The notes beneath the pieces are model-generated. The model was not told the origin of the DNA. It did not search any database and saw nothing but the letters and a program-made list of their open reading frames with translations. 64,000 nucleotides of DNA, from NCBI RefSeq assembly GCF_026343945.1, contig NZ_JAPKNJ010000001.1, positions 1,984,001-2,048,000 of the forward strand, given 5' to 3'. This document shows, in pieces, positions 38,920 to 50,092 of this stretch (position 1 is its first letter; each line of letters begins with the position of its first letter). This DNA is from Kaistia algarum (GTDB lineage Bacteria; Pseudomonadota; Alphaproteobacteria; Rhizobiales; Kaistiaceae). A program made the position numbers and the translations under genes.

Positions 38920-38946
38920 GGCGGAGGCCTCTTAAGAGGGTCCGCC
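38920..38946 (+). promoter_or_regulatory. Stem-loop in the dnaK 5' leader
   Basis: GGCGGA pairs with TCCGCC, and CCTC pairs with GAGG around a TTAA loop; the two stems are separated by a 2-by-1 internal loop. It ends about 10 bases before the AAAAGGAG ribosome-binding site. It could stabilise the mRNA or influence translation with temperature; no known thermometer family is recognised. Confidence 0.45.
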
Positions 38947-38971
38947 CGGCCCGCCGAAAAGGAGAATGAAT

Positions 38972-40876
<1,905 letters not shown>

Positions 40877-40899
40877 GCTTCGCGCCGCGACTGATCCGG

Positions 40900-40925
40900 A
40901 CCCGGCGCGGCAACGCGCCGGGTTT
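40900..40925 (+). terminator. Terminator between dnaK and dnaJ
   Basis: CCCGGCGCG and CGCGCCGGG form a perfect 9-bp stem with a GCAA loop, extended by an A-T pair and followed by TTTCCTCT. It lies 24 bases past dnaK. It probably terminates most dnaK transcripts, so dnaK is made in excess of dnaJ. TATAGT at 40930-40935 could be the -10 of a separate dnaJ promoter. Confidence 0.75.
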
Positions 40926-40994
40926 CCTCTATAGTACGGCGTCCTTCTCCCGATCCCGGACTTCCAACCCCGACACCACCGAGAGCTCCGCCGG

Positions 40995-42137
40995 ATGGCC
41001 AAAGTCGACTACTACGAACTTCTCGGCGTAACCCGCGATGCCGACGACAAGGGATTGAAGACCGCCTTCCGCAAGCTCGCCATGCAGTATCACCCGGACA
41101 AGAATCCGGGCGATCACACGGCCGAGGCGAAGTTCAAGGAAATCAACGAAGCCTACGAGATGCTGCGCGACCCGCAGAAGCGCGCCGCCTATGACCGTTT
41201 CGGCCATGCTGCGTTCGAAAATGGCGGCGGCGGGCCTCAGGGCTTTTCGGGCGACTTCTCCTCGTCCATGTCGGACATCTTCGACGACATATTCGGCGAG
41301 TTCATGGGTGGGCGGCGCGGCGGCCAGCGGAGTGGCGCTGGCGGCGGTGGGCGCGAGCGCGGCGCCGATCTGCGCTACAACATGGAAATCACGCTGGAGG
41401 AGGCGTTTGCCGGCAAGACCGCCGAAGTGCGCGTCCCGACCCGCATCGCCTGCGAGACCTGCTCGGGAACCGGCGCGAAGCCGGGCTCGCATCCGAAGGT
41501 TTGCACCACCTGTGACGGGCATGGCCGGGTGCGCGCGGCGCAGGGCTTCTTCTCGATCGAGCGCACCTGCCCGACCTGCGGCGGACGCGGCGAAATCATC
41601 ACCGACCCCTGCGACAAATGCGCCGGCTCCGGCCGCATAACGCAGGAGCGCACGCTCCAGGTCAACATCCCCGCCGGCATCGAGGATGGCACGCGCATCC
41701 GCCTGTCCGGCGAGGGCGAGGCAGGCCTGCGCGGCGGTCCGGCTGGCGATCTCTACTTGTTCCTGTCGGTGAAGCCGCACAGCCTGTTCCAGCGCGAGGG
41801 CGCCGACATCTTCTGTCGCGTGCCGATCTCGATCACCACGGCGGCCCTCGGCGGGCAGTTTGACGTGCCGACGGTCGATGGCGGCAAGACCCGTGTCAAG
41901 GTTCCCGAGGGGACCCAGACCGGCAAGCAATTCCGCCTCAAGGGCAAGGGCATGCCGGTTCTGCGCTCGGCGCAGATGGGCGACATGTATATCCAGGTGG
42001 CAGTCGAGACGCCCAGCAAGCTGTCGCGCCGCCAGCGCGAACTGCTGGAGGAATTCGAGCAGGCGTCCTCGGAAGAGAACAATCCCGAATCGGCGGGCTT
42101 CTTCGCCCGCATCCGCGACTTCTTTGGCGGCGCGTGA
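40995..42137 (+). CDS. dnaJ: Chaperone protein DnaJ (Hsp40)
   Basis: DnaJ delivers substrates to DnaK and stimulates its ATPase. The 380-residue protein has the J domain (residues about 3-68, H-P-D-K-N-P-G), a Gly/Phe-rich linker (about 75-125) and four zinc-binding repeats ([32 protein letters not shown]). A C-terminal substrate-binding domain completes the class I layout. It is 118 bases after dnaK with a terminator in between, and 68 bases before pmtA. Confidence 0.98.
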   Translation: MAKVDYYELLGVTRDADDKGLKTAFRKLAMQYHPDKNPGDHTAEAKFKEINEAYEMLRDPQKRAAYDRFGHAAFENGGGGPQGFSGDFSSSMSDIFDDIFGEFMGGRRGGQRSGAGGGGRERGADLRYNMEITLEEAFAGKTAEVRVPTRIACETCSGTGAKPGSHPKVCTTCDGHGRVRAAQGFFSIERTCPTCGGRGEIITDPCDKCAGSGRITQERTLQVNIPAGIEDGTRIRLSGEGEAGLRGGPAGDLYLFLSVKPHSLFQREGADIFCRVPISITTAALGGQFDVPTVDGGKTRVKVPEGTQTGKQFRLKGKGMPVLRSAQMGDMYIQVAVETPSKLSRRQRELLEEFEQASSEENNPESAGFFARIRDFFGGA

Positions 42138-42205
42138 GCCGTTTCGTCACAGGAATGCCGTGAAGTGCGAACCATAGTCGGCGCGCGTCGAAGCTTGGGG
42201 GTTTC

Positions 42206-42802
42206 ATGTCGTCGATCGAGAAGCGCAAGCTGAAGGCCATGATGGCGGACGAGGTCCGCTTTCTGCGCAACTGGATGGGCCGACCGCTGACGACCGGCGC
42301 CGTCAGCCCGTCGGGCAAGGCATTGACGCGGCTGATGGCGAGCTTTGTCGATCCGCAGGATACGCTGCCGGTGATCGAGCTTGGGCCGGGCACCGGCGTC
42401 GTGACACAGGCCCTGCTCGAGCGCGGCGTCGCGCCCGGCCGCATTGTTTCGATCGAGTTCAATCCCGAGTTCTGCACGCTGCTGCAGAAGCGCTTTTCCG
42501 GCGTGCGCATCATCGAGGGCGACGCCTATGGCTTCGGCACGACGCTGAAAGGATGGGTCGACGGGCCGGTATCCGCCGTGGTTTCCAGCCTGCCGCTCTT
42601 CACCCGCCCGCCGGAACTGCGCCGCAAGCTGATTGTCGAGGCGCTGGACCGCATGCCGGCCGGAAGGCCCTTCATCCAGTTTTCCTATGCGCTGGTGCCG
42701 CCGGTCCCGGCGGAAGCGGGCCGCTTCACCGTCGAGCATACGAGCTGGGTGGTGATGAACCTGCCGCCAGCCCGCGTCTGGATCTATCGCAAGATAGCGT
42801 AG
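42206..42802 (+). CDS. pmtA: Phosphatidylethanolamine N-methyltransferase (Sinorhizobium PmtA type)
   Basis: A 198-residue SAM-dependent methyltransferase that converts phosphatidylethanolamine to phosphatidylcholine. It has an amphipathic N-terminus (K-R-K-L-K-A-M-M-A-D-E-V-R-F-L-R-N-W), then motif I V-I-E-L-G-P-G-T-G-V-V-T. The segment S-S-L-P-L-F-T-R-P-P-E-L-R and the C-terminal L-P-P-A-R-V-W are typical of the soluble PmtA enzymes of Sinorhizobium, Agrobacterium and Brucella. The dnaJ-pmtA adjacency is conserved in rhizobia. Ribosomal RNA dimethylases share part of the fold but lack these segments. Confidence 0.9.
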   Translation: MSSIEKRKLKAMMADEVRFLRNWMGRPLTTGAVSPSGKALTRLMASFVDPQDTLPVIELGPGTGVVTQALLERGVAPGRIVSIEFNPEFCTLLQKRFSGVRIIEGDAYGFGTTLKGWVDGPVSAVVSSLPLFTRPPELRRKLIVEALDRMPAGRPFIQFSYALVPPVPAEAGRFTVEHTSWVVMNLPPARVWIYRKIA

Positions 42803-42871
42803 CGGCGGTTCAGCGGCCTTCTTGTCGCGAAGCGGGGTGGCCTGATACAGCATCGCGCGACTGGAGTTCCG

Positions 42872-43438
42872 ATGCCGCCACGCATTCTCCTTCTCGCCGG
42901 ATCGACCGCACCCGCCGCTTCCGCCAACCTCCTTGCGGGCGCATTGACACGGGAGCTCGCCTTTCTCGACGCCGCGCCGACTCGGATTTCGCTCGCCGAC
43001 TATACGCTGCCGCTGTTCGACGCCGACGCCTTGAGCGCAACGCCGGCCGCCCTGAAGGCGCTGCGTGGGCTCGTTCAGTCGCATGACGCCGTTTTCCTCG
43101 CGACGCCGAGCCGGCATGGCGCCATGCCGGCCATCTTCCGCAATCTGCTCGAATGGCTCGGCTCGCGCGAGGAACCGCGCCGGCGCCCGCTGCCACCCTT
43201 TGCCCTTGCGGCCACGGCCGAGGACGACGCGAGCGCCGCCGCCGCGCTCTCCGAGCTTGTCACGGCCGTCTCGCAGGGGCTCGGCGCGACCATCATCGGC
43301 GGCGGGCTGGCGATCGGCCGCGCTGGACTCGCCTTCGATGCCAAGGGCGGGCTCGACGATCCGCGTCTCGCCGTTGCGCTGCAGGCCCTCGCCCGCGAGA
43401 TCGTGCGGACGGCGCGCGCACTTGGCTCCGAGCCATGA
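42872..43438 (+). CDS. NADPH-dependent FMN reductase family protein
   Basis: A 188-residue flavodoxin-fold protein. The N-terminal L-L-A-G-S-T-A-P-A-A-S-A-N-L-L is the FMN phosphate loop. The segment F-L-A-T-P-S-R-H-G-A-M-P-A-I-F-R-N-L-L-E-W-L corresponds to the conserved P-x-Y-x-x-x-x-P-x-x-L-K-N-x-x-D-W region with substitutions (H-G-A for Y-x-x). Relatives reduce flavins or quinones. The ATG follows GGAG at suitable spacing. It lies between pmtA and pyrF without an evident functional tie. Confidence 0.8.
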   Translation: MPPRILLLAGSTAPAASANLLAGALTRELAFLDAAPTRISLADYTLPLFDADALSATPAALKALRGLVQSHDAVFLATPSRHGAMPAIFRNLLEWLGSREEPRRRPLPPFALAATAEDDASAAAALSELVTAVSQGLGATIIGGGLAIGRAGLAFDAKGGLDDPRLAVALQALAREIVRTARALGSEP

Positions 43439-43470
43439 CCTGAATTTGCTGCTCAAACCGGGAAGAAGCC

Positions 43471-44178
43471 ATGCCCCTCCTCGATATGCGTGACCGCCTC
43501 ATCGTCGGACTGGACCTGCCGACCGTCGAGGCAGCCGAGGCCATGGTGGCGACGCTCGGCGACACCGTCTCGTTCTACAAGGTCGGACTGCAGCTTTCTT
43601 TCGCGGGCGGCATCGATTTCGCGCGCCGTCTGGCCGACAGCGGCAAGAAGGTATTTCTCGACGTCAAGCTGCTCGACATCGACAATACGGTCGAGCATGC
43701 CGTCGAGAACATTGCCCGCCTTGGCGTGACCTTCTGCACCATCCACGCCTATCCGAAAGCGATGCGGGCTGCCGTCGCCGGCAAGGGCATGCGCGACCTG
43801 CGCCTCCTCGCCGTCACGGTTCTGACCTCGATGGACGAGGCCGACCTCAAGGCTGCCGGCTATGCAGGAACCGTCGCCGAAATCGTGGCGGCGCGGGCCG
43901 CCGATGCACGCCTTGCCGGCATGGACGGCATCGTCTGTTCGCCCGAGGAAGCGCGGGCCATGCGCTCGATCGTCGGTGCCGGCATGGCGATCGTGACGCC
44001 CGGCATTCGCCCCGGCGGATCGCCGGCAGGGGACCAGAAGCGCGTCGCCACACCAACAGCCGCCATTCGGGCCGGGGCTGACCATCTCGTCGTCGGCCGG
44101 CCCATTCTGGAGGCGGCGGACCCGCGCGCCGCCGCCGCCGCGATCCAGGCCGAAATCGCGCTCGCCCTTTCCGTCTGA
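43471..44178 (+). CDS. pyrF: Orotidine 5'-phosphate decarboxylase
   Basis: PyrF makes UMP, the last step of de novo pyrimidine synthesis. The 235-residue TIM barrel has the catalytic array [11 protein letters not shown] (the D-x-K-x-x-D signature). It also has V-G-L-Q-L at the first barrel strand region and the phosphate-binding T-P-G-I-R-P and V-V-G-R-P-I-L. The ATG follows GGAAGAAGCC. It is 32 bases after the FMN reductase gene and 59 bases before dapB. Confidence 0.97.
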   Translation: MPLLDMRDRLIVGLDLPTVEAAEAMVATLGDTVSFYKVGLQLSFAGGIDFARRLADSGKKVFLDVKLLDIDNTVEHAVENIARLGVTFCTIHAYPKAMRAAVAGKGMRDLRLLAVTVLTSMDEADLKAAGYAGTVAEIVAARAADARLAGMDGIVCSPEEARAMRSIVGAGMAIVTPGIRPGGSPAGDQKRVATPTAAIRAGADHLVVGRPILEAADPRAAAAAIQAEIALALSV

Positions 44179-44237
44179 CGCTCTTTCCGCCGTCCGCCCG
44201 CTCCTGCTATATCGCTCGAGCAACAAGGAAACGCAGC

Positions 44238-45047
44238 ATGAGCGAGATGGGCCTCGTCGTCGTCGGCGCGGCCGGCCGGATGGGCCGGACGTTGATCCGC
44301 ATCATTCACGAGACGAATGGCGTTCGCGTCGCCGGGGCGATCGAGCGCGAGGGGTCGGCCGTGCTTGGCCAGGATGCCGGGACGCTCGCCGGGCTGCCGC
44401 CGCTCGGGATCGCCGTATCGGATGACCCGCTCACCGTCTTCTCACGCGCCGAAGGCGTGGTCGACTTCACGATACCCTCGGCGACTGTCGGCTTCGCCGA
44501 AATCGCGGCGCAGGCCAGGATCGTCCATGTCATCGGCACGACCGGCCTTTCAGCCGATGACGAGGCGGCGATCGACGCTGCCGCGCGCCATGCGACCATC
44601 GTCAAGTCCGGCAATATGAGCCTCGGCGTCAACCTGCTGGCGAGCCTGGTGCGACAGGCGGCCCGCGCCCTCGACGCCGATTTCGACATCGAGATCGTCG
44701 AGATGCATCACCGCCACAAGGTCGATGCGCCGTCGGGAACCGCCCTGCTGCTCGGTCAGGCCGCCGCAGAAGGGCGCCAGATCCTGCTCGCCGATCATTC
44801 GGTGCGGGTGCGCGACGGCCATACCGGACCGCGCGAGCCCGCATCCATTGGCTTTGCGACGCTGCGCGGCGGTTCCGTCGCCGGCGACCATTCCGTGCTC
44901 TTCGCCGGCGAGGGCGAAACGATTACGCTTTCGCATCACGCTTCCGACCGGGCGATCTTCGCCCGCGGCGCCGTGAAGGCGGCACTCTGGGCTTCCGGCC
45001 GCAAGCCGGGCCGCTATTCGATGGCCGATGTGCTCGGCCTTTCCTGA
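44238..45047 (+). CDS. dapB: 4-hydroxy-tetrahydrodipicolinate reductase
   Basis: DapB reduces the DapA product on the way to diaminopimelate and lysine, feeding peptidoglycan synthesis. The 269-residue protein has an N-terminal Rossmann motif [11 protein letters not shown], the N-M-S-L-G-V-N segment and the catalytic [15 protein letters not shown]. The ATG follows AAGGAAA. dapB-gpmA is a usual rhizobial order; the two genes are separated by 28 bases. Confidence 0.98.
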   Translation: MSEMGLVVVGAAGRMGRTLIRIIHETNGVRVAGAIEREGSAVLGQDAGTLAGLPPLGIAVSDDPLTVFSRAEGVVDFTIPSATVGFAEIAAQARIVHVIGTTGLSADDEAAIDAAARHATIVKSGNMSLGVNLLASLVRQAARALDADFDIEIVEMHHRHKVDAPSGTALLLGQAAAEGRQILLADHSVRVRDGHTGPREPASIGFATLRGGSVAGDHSVLFAGEGETITLSHHASDRAIFARGAVKAALWASGRKPGRYSMADVLGLS

Positions 45048-45075
45048 TTCAACTGCCGACCCAAGGGAATCCCGC

Positions 45076-45696
45076 ATGGACCGCCTCCTCGTGCTCGTGC
45101 GCCACGGCCAGAGCGACTGGAACTTGAAGAACCTGTTCACCGGCTGGCGCGACCCGGACCTGACGCCGCTTGGCGTCGAGGAGGCGACCCATGCCGGCCA
45201 GCGGCTGAAGGCACTGGACCTCTCCTTCGGCCTCGCCTTCACCTCGGAGCTGACCCGCGCGCAGCACACGCTGAAGCTGATGCTCGGCGAGATCGGCCAG
45301 CCGGATATTCCAACGATCCGCGACCAGGCGTTGAACGAGCGCGACTATGGCGAACTCTCGGGCCTCAACAAAGACGACGCCCGCGCCAAATGGGGTGAGG
45401 AGCAGGTGCATATCTGGCGCCGTTCCTATGACGTGCCGCCGCCCGGGGGCGAATCGCTGAAGGATACGGGGGCCCGGGTCTGGCCCTACTACATCTTCAA
45501 CATCCTGCCGCCCGTCATGCGCGGCGAGAAGGTGCTCGTCGCCGCCCATGGCAATTCGCTGCGCGCGCTGATCATGGCGCTCGAAGGCCTGTCGCCCGAA
45601 GAGATCCTGAAGCGCGAGTTGGAAACGGGCGTACCGATCGTCTACCGCCTCAACGCCGATACGACGGTGGCGGAGAAGCGCGTCCTCAAGGGGTAA
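45076..45696 (+). CDS. gpmA: 2,3-bisphosphoglycerate-dependent phosphoglycerate mutase
   Basis: GpmA interconverts 3- and 2-phosphoglycerate in glycolysis and gluconeogenesis. The 206-residue protein, short as in other alphaproteobacteria, has the phosphohistidine motif [10 protein letters not shown] near residue 9, the [11 protein letters not shown] segment and the second catalytic histidine in [11 protein letters not shown] longer frame starts inside dapB; the ATG at 45076 follows GGGAAT and matches the family. It is followed by the hicA remnant. Confidence 0.96.
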   Translation: MDRLLVLVRHGQSDWNLKNLFTGWRDPDLTPLGVEEATHAGQRLKALDLSFGLAFTSELTRAQHTLKLMLGEIGQPDIPTIRDQALNERDYGELSGLNKDDARAKWGEEQVHIWRRSYDVPPPGGESLKDTGARVWPYYIFNILPPVMRGEKVLVAAHGNSLRALIMALEGLSPEEILKRELETGVPIVYRLNADTTVAEKRVLKG

Positions 45697-45719
45697 GGAC
45701 GAGCAAGCGCCTCGAAGCC

Positions 45720-45940
45720 ATGCGCCGCAGTCCGGCGTCCAACTGGACGATCGGAGATGTCGAAGCGGTGTGCAGGAATTTGATATGGTCTGCGCTCCCG
45801 CGCGCGGAGGCGGGTCACATTACAAGGTCGCGCATCCGAGATTGCCCGAGATACTGACGATACTCTTTAAGCGACCCATCAAAGCTTTATATATCAAGAG
45901 CTTGGTATCGTTCATCGATCGTCTGGAGGCCTTGCCATGA
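45720..45940 (+). pseudogene. hicA: Frameshifted hicA toxin gene
   Basis: From an ATG at 45720 the frame reads S-N-W-T-I-G-D-V-E-A-V-C-R-N and then leaves the HicA pattern. From about 45779 another frame continues it as F-D-M-V-C-A-P-A-R-G-G-G-S-H-Y-K-V-A-H-P, later I-L-T-I, F-K-R-P-I-K and L-V-S-F-I-D-R-L-E. Joined, the two halves give a protein of about 73 residues with the G-S-H histidine motif of HicA mRNA interferases. The break is at AATTTGATATG; one extra T would restore the frame. The second frame ends at 45940, overlapping the hicB start as ATGA, the usual hicAB arrangement. A shortened product from the ATG at 45785 would lack the N-terminal strand and helix. Confidence 0.75.
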
Positions 45941-46161
45941 CGGCGCTTCAATATCCCGTCGTGATCGAGCCCCTTTCTCGCGAGGACCGAGGCGGCTTTG
46001 TTGCGATCGTCCCGGATCTTCCAGGATGCATGAGCGACGGAGAGACACCGGAGCAAGCTGTCTCGAACGTTCAGGACGCCATCTCTACGTGGATCGAGGC
46101 CGCTCGCGATATGGGGCGTAAAATGCCGGAGCCCTCGCGCCATCTTCAAGTGACCGGCTGA
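45937..46161 (+). CDS. hicB: HicB-family antitoxin
   Basis: A 74-residue protein with the HicB partial RNase H-like fold: [27 protein letters not shown] and [13 protein letters not shown]. There is no separate C-terminal DNA-binding domain, as in short HicB forms. The ATG at 45937 follows GGAGG. It overlaps the broken hicA upstream and, at its 3' end, overlaps the convergent queG by 16 bases. With HicA inactivated it would be an orphan antitoxin. Confidence 0.88.
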   Translation: MTALQYPVVIEPLSREDRGGFVAIVPDLPGCMSDGETPEQAVSNVQDAISTWIEAARDMGRKMPEPSRHLQVTG

Positions 46162-47408
46162 GCCCTCGCCCACTCGGCCCGAACGGACACGTGGGTCTCC
46201 GCGTCGACGCGAGCATCCCGCTCAACCTCCCAACGCTCCAACGCCAATCGCCCAAGCGCCCACACCGCAGCGCCCCGCACCAATGGCGAGGCATCATCCA
46301 GTCGCGCGAGAACGACTTTCACCAGCTCCAGCCGTTCCGAATTACCGATTGCGATCAGGACGTTGCGAACGAAGCGGTCGCGGCCGATGCGCTTGACCGG
46401 CGAGCCGGCGAAACGAGTGCGGAACGCTGCATCGTCGAGGCCGGCAAGCTCGGCCAGTTCCGGCGCGAGGAGATCGTCGCGTGCCTTCAGCTTCATCTCG
46501 GAGGCGGATTGCGCGAACTTGTTCCATGGGCAGGCGGCGAGACAATCATCGCAGCCGTAGATGCGATTGCCCATGGCCGCACGGAATTCCTGCGGGATCG
46601 GGCCCGCATGCTCGATCGTCAGATAGGAGATGCAGCGGCGGGCATCGAGCCGGTAGGGCGCGGGAAACGCGTCGGTCGGGCAGGCGGCGAGGCAGGCACG
46701 GCACGAGCCGCAATGATCGGCCTCCGCCTCGTCCGGCGGCAGTTCGAGGGCCGTGAAGATCGAGCCCAGAAACAGCCAGGAGCCGAATTCACGCGAGACG
46801 AGATTGGTGTGCTTGCCCTGCCAGCCGAGGCCCGCCGCCTCGGCGAGCGGCTTTTCCATGACCGGGGCCGTATCGACGAAGACTTTGACCTCCGCGCCGG
46901 TGCGGGCGGCAAGGCGGCCGGCGATGAGCTTCAGCCTGCCCTTGATGACGTCGTGATAGTCGCGGTTTCGGGCATAAACCGAGATGGCACCGCGATCCGC
47001 CCGCTCCAGCAGCGCCCGTGGATCCTCGTCCGGCCCATAATTCATGCCGAGCATCACGATCGAGCGAACGTCAGGCCAAAGGACTCGCGGGTTACCGCGT
47101 CGGTCTTCATGGTCCGTCATCCAGCCCATTGTCGCGTGGTGGCCGTCTTCTAGCGCACGATGAAGGCGCTCGGCCGCGAAAGGGATGGCATCCGGCGTCG
47201 TCACGCGGACGACGGAGAAACCTTCCGAGAGGGCGTCCTGGACAAGAAGGTCCTTTTGGCGAAGCGCGTCGGCCTCGCTCAGAAGTCGAGATCGGCGTAG
47301 TGGGTCGACGCCGGCACCCCGCGCAGCGTGTCGGTCAGCAGAGAACGGAAGGACGGGCGCGACTTGATGCGCGCGTACCACGCCTTCGCCGTCTCGTCCG
47401 CTTCCCAT
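46146..47408 (-). CDS. queG: Epoxyqueuosine reductase
   Basis: QueG reduces epoxyqueuosine to queuosine in tRNA, using cobalamin and two 4Fe-4S clusters. The protein carries the ferredoxin-like cysteines [13 protein letters not shown] and [13 protein letters not shown], a D-T-A-P-V-M-E-K segment and a C-terminal HEAT-like tail ([16 protein letters not shown]). The frame opens with an ATG at 47408, inside gst, but family similarity only begins near 47282. There, a CTG overlaps the gst stop as CTGA, and no ATG, GTG or TTG lies nearby. The true start is therefore unsettled; about 378 residues are certain. Confidence 0.92.
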   Translation of the reverse strand: MGSGRDGEGVVRAHQVAPVLPFSADRHAARGAGVDPLRRSRLLSEADALRQKDLLVQDALSEGFSVVRVTTPDAIPFAAERLHRALEDGHHATMGWMTDHEDRRGNPRVLWPDVRSIVMLGMNYGPDEDPRALLERADRGAISVYARNRDYHDVIKGRLKLIAGRLAARTGAEVKVFVDTAPVMEKPLAEAAGLGWQGKHTNLVSREFGSWLFLGSIFTALELPPDEAEADHCGSCRACLAACPTDAFPAPYRLDARRCISYLTIEHAGPIPQEFRAAMGNRIYGCDDCLAACPWNKFAQSASEMKLKARDDLLAPELAELAGLDDAAFRTRFAGSPVKRIGRDRFVRNVLIAIGNSERLELVKVVLARLDDASPLVRGAAVWALGRLALERWEVERDARVDAETHVSVRAEWARAQPVT

Positions 47409-47971
47409 GGCACCTCGCCGAGATAGTCTATGCAGGATATCTCGGCGGCGGCGGCGAAATCGGCCAGCGTGAGTTCACGGCCGGCCAGCCAGTTCCGGCG
47501 ACCGGCGAGATATCCGATATATTGGAGATGATAGCGGATATTGGCGCGCGCCGCGCGGATGGCGGCGGGATCGGGCGAATTCTTGCCTTCGGCGGGCGTC
47601 ATACGACGCTTATAGACCTTCTCGGTGACAAGATAATCCGTCACCTCGCCGTTCAGCTTGCGGCTGAACCACTCGACGAGGCGGCGCACTTCAGCCCGGT
47701 CGGTGGCGTGATCCGGCATTAGCCGCATCTCGCCCATCCGGGCGCCCTTGGTCTCGACCAGATATTCCGCAATCACCGAGCCGCCGCAGACGACCGTCTC
47801 GTTGTCGTCGATCAAAACAGGCAGCGTCCCCGCAGGATTCAGCGTCAGCAGCGCCGGATTGCGAACCCAGGGCTTCTCCTCGATGAATTCAGCGGTCTCG
47901 TCATACTCGGCCAGGACGAGACGAACGAACCGGGATGCGGCGGAAAACGGATGGTGATGCAGATGAGCCAT
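47279..47971 (-). CDS. Glutathione S-transferase family protein
   Basis: A 230-residue protein with a thioredoxin-like N-terminal domain ([14 protein letters not shown], then [12 protein letters not shown] with the cis-proline, and G-G-S-V-I-A-E-Y-L) and an all-helical C-terminal domain ([11 protein letters not shown]). Substrate unknown; GSTs use glutathione, whose synthase is encoded at 56555. A longer frame to 48202 overlaps uppP in antisense; the ATG at 47971 matches the family start although no ribosome-binding site is clear. It overlaps or adjoins queG. Confidence 0.88.
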   Translation of the reverse strand: MAHLHHHPFSAASRFVRLVLAEYDETAEFIEEKPWVRNPALLTLNPAGTLPVLIDDNETVVCGGSVIAEYLVETKGARMGEMRLMPDHATDRAEVRRLVEWFSRKLNGEVTDYLVTEKVYKRRMTPAEGKNSPDPAAIRAARANIRYHLQYIGYLAGRRNWLAGRELTLADFAAAAEISCIDYLGEVPWEADETAKAWYARIKSRPSFRSLLTDTLRGVPASTHYADLDF

Positions 47972-48122
47972 GGTCGCGGAAGGTGGGGAGAAAACGAAGC
48001 GATTTTGCGGCGGTTCGTCCAATTGCCAGCGCCGTGTCGCGGCCCGCATATAGGCTTCGATTGCGACCGCGATCAAGCCGATTCGCGGTGAACGGCACTG
48101 CTCCGTCCCCACGGGAGAGATC

Positions 48123-48929
48123 ATGGATACCCAGAGTCTGCTGGATGCCCTCATACTCGGCCTCATTGAAGGCCTGACGGAGTTCATCCCCGTCTCGTCC
48201 ACCGGTCACCTGCTCCTCGCCGGGCATTTCCTCGGTTTCCAGAGCCCGGGCCGCGCCTTCGAGGTGCTCATCCAACTCGGCGCCATCCTCGCCATCCTCA
48301 CGGTCTATTTCCGCCGCATCATCGAGATCATCCGCGATTTCCCCTCCGATCCGGCAACGCGGCGATTCGTTTATGGCGTGCTGATCGCCTTCCTCCCTGC
48401 CGTCATCATCGGCGTCGCGGCGCATGGCTTCATCAAGGCGGTCCTGTTCGAAAGCCCGATGCTGGTCTGCATCGCGCTCATCCTCGGCGGTTTCGTGCTG
48501 CTGATCGTCGACCGGCTGGATGTTAACCCGCGCTATCATGACGCGACGCGCTTTCCGCTCGGCATGTATTTCGTGATCGGCCTTGCGCAGTGCCTCGCCA
48601 TGATCCCTGGCGTTTCGCGTTCAGGATCGACGGTGGTTGCGGCGATGCTGCTTGGCGGTGACAAGCGCTCGGCGGCGGAATTTTCGTTCTTCCTGGCGCT
48701 GCCCACCATGGCGGGAGCGTTCGCCTACGACCTCTACAAGAACCGCGATGCGATCACGGGCGCCGCAGCGCTCGATATCACCATCGGCTTCATCGCCGCG
48801 TTCGTGACGGCCGTATTCGTCGTGCGCCATCTGCTCGACTTCGTCAGCCGCCGCGGCTTCGCACCCTTCGCCTATTGGCGCATCCTGGTCGGCAGCGTCG
48901 GCCTCGCCGCGCTACTGACCTTTGGCTGA
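48123..48929 (+). CDS. uppP: Undecaprenyl-diphosphatase (BacA/UppP)
   Basis: UppP dephosphorylates undecaprenyl diphosphate to recycle the lipid carrier of peptidoglycan and gives bacitracin resistance. The 268-residue membrane protein has the two family motifs [13 protein letters not shown] and [17 protein letters not shown], which form the active site, and about eight membrane segments. The ATG follows GGGAGAG. It ends at a perfect terminator. Confidence 0.98.
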   Translation: MDTQSLLDALILGLIEGLTEFIPVSSTGHLLLAGHFLGFQSPGRAFEVLIQLGAILAILTVYFRRIIEIIRDFPSDPATRRFVYGVLIAFLPAVIIGVAAHGFIKAVLFESPMLVCIALILGGFVLLIVDRLDVNPRYHDATRFPLGMYFVIGLAQCLAMIPGVSRSGSTVVAAMLLGGDKRSAAEFSFFLALPTMAGAFAYDLYKNRDAITGAAALDITIGFIAAFVTAVFVVRHLLDFVSRRGFAPFAYWRILVGSVGLAALLTFG

Positions 48930-48935
48930 ACGAAA

Positions 48936-48970
48936 AATCCGGGCGCCTCGACGAAGGCGCCCGGATTCTT
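48936..48970. terminator. Bidirectional terminator after uppP
   Basis: AATCCGGGCGCCT and AGGCGCCCGGATT pair perfectly over 13 bp with a CGACGA loop, starting about 6 bases past the uppP stop. The plus strand continues CTTATAG. The minus strand continues TTTTTCG and faces the epimerase-like gene, so it can serve both. Confidence 0.85.
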
Positions 48971-49035
48971 ATAGCGTTGATTTGGCAAGTCTTTCCAACA
49001 AAGCGATTGCAGCTTCGTCTGGCTGTGCCGCTCGC

Positions 49036-50007
49036 TCAGCCCGTCCGCTTGTGGTCGAACTGTCCGTGCGGCTTGAACCGGACGAGATAGGACGGAAGGA
49101 CAGCCGAAAGATTGGTCGGCTGGATGCCGAGGCCGGAGAGCGTCCGGCCCTCATGAAGCGCCGCCGACGAGACGATATTGTCATGGGCGAGCAGGCGGAC
49201 CTGATCGACGGTCAGCATCGGATTGGGCAGGCGCTGCATCACCGAGGCAAGCGCACGGGCGAGGCTGAAGGGAAGCGGCAGCAGCGGACGCGGGCGCTCG
49301 ATTTCGGCCAGCAGCAATTCCATGCATTCGCGGAAGCTCTTTACCTCCGGTCCGCCGAGCTCATAGACCTTGCCGCCCGGGACCTGTCCCTCGACGGCAC
49401 GGGCAATGGCCTCGGCGACGTCGCCGACGAAGACCGGCTGCAGCTTGGTAGCGCCGCCGCCGACCAGTGGCAGGAACGGCATCATCTGCGCCATGTCGGC
49501 GAAGCGGTTGAAGAAGCGATCCTCCGGGCCGAAGACGATGGATGGCCGCAGCACGACGGCTCCTGGCATCGTCTCGAATACGGCCGCCTCGGCTTCCGCC
49601 TTGCTGCGCGCATAGGCCGAATCGGAGCGCGGGTCGGCTCCGATCGCCGATTGGTGCACGAGGGTCGGGATGCCGGCGTTGCGGGTGGCTTCCGCCACGG
49701 CATGGGCGCCGAAGGTCTGCACCGCCCCGAAGGTCTGGCGGCCACTCTCATGCAGGATGCCGACCAAATTGACCACGGCGTCCGCGTCCTCGACCGCGCG
49801 GTCGATCGACCAGCGATAGCGCAGATTGGCCTGGATCGGCATGATCTGGCCGACGGTGCCGAGCGGCTGCAGATGGCCAGCGAGATCGGGCCGGCGCACG
49901 GCGGCGCGAATGCGCCAGCCGCGCTTCGCCAAGGCGCGAATCGCGTGGCGACCGATGAAGCCCGAGCCGCCGAATACCGTGACCAGCTTGCCGCTATGGG
50001 TCGTCAT
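49036..50007 (-). CDS. NDUFA9-like atypical SDR (NAD(P)-binding) protein
   Basis: A 323-residue Rossmann protein with V-F-G-G-S-G-F-I-G-R-H at the N-terminus, V-N-L-V-G-I-L and S-A-I-G-A-D-P-x-S-D-S-A-Y-A-R-S-K-A-E-A-E. The Y-x-x-x-K pair is the SDR catalytic pattern. The pattern matches the family of the mitochondrial complex I subunit NDUFA9, which in alphaproteobacteria is thought to assist complex I or ubiquinone-related functions. No nuo genes are near. It reads toward uppP and lies 85 bases after hrcA. Confidence 0.88.
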   Translation of the reverse strand: MTTHSGKLVTVFGGSGFIGRHAIRALAKRGWRIRAAVRRPDLAGHLQPLGTVGQIMPIQANLRYRWSIDRAVEDADAVVNLVGILHESGRQTFGAVQTFGAHAVAEATRNAGIPTLVHQSAIGADPRSDSAYARSKAEAEAAVFETMPGAVVLRPSIVFGPEDRFFNRFADMAQMMPFLPLVGGGATKLQPVFVGDVAEAIARAVEGQVPGGKVYELGGPEVKSFRECMELLLAEIERPRPLLPLPFSLARALASVMQRLPNPMLTVDQVRLLAHDNIVSSAALHEGRTLSGLGIQPTNLSAVLPSYLVRFKPHGQFDHKRTG

Positions 50008-50092
50008 GCAAGTCTCCTATCCGTTCCCGGTTCTCATATCGGCTGGTACGGGGGCTGTACAGACGCCATCCGGTCGCGCTTCGCCGCCCTTT

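Noticed and set aside
45777..45785. Canonical programmed -1 frameshift in hicA
   Set aside because: The sequence does not form an X-XXY-YYZ slippery heptamer in the reading frame and no downstream stimulatory structure was noticed. A lost base is simpler.
45820..46173. 117-codon minus-strand frame opposite the hicA/hicB region
   Set aside because: It has no family features and no ribosome-binding site. The plus strand encodes a clear HicB and a recognisable broken HicA.
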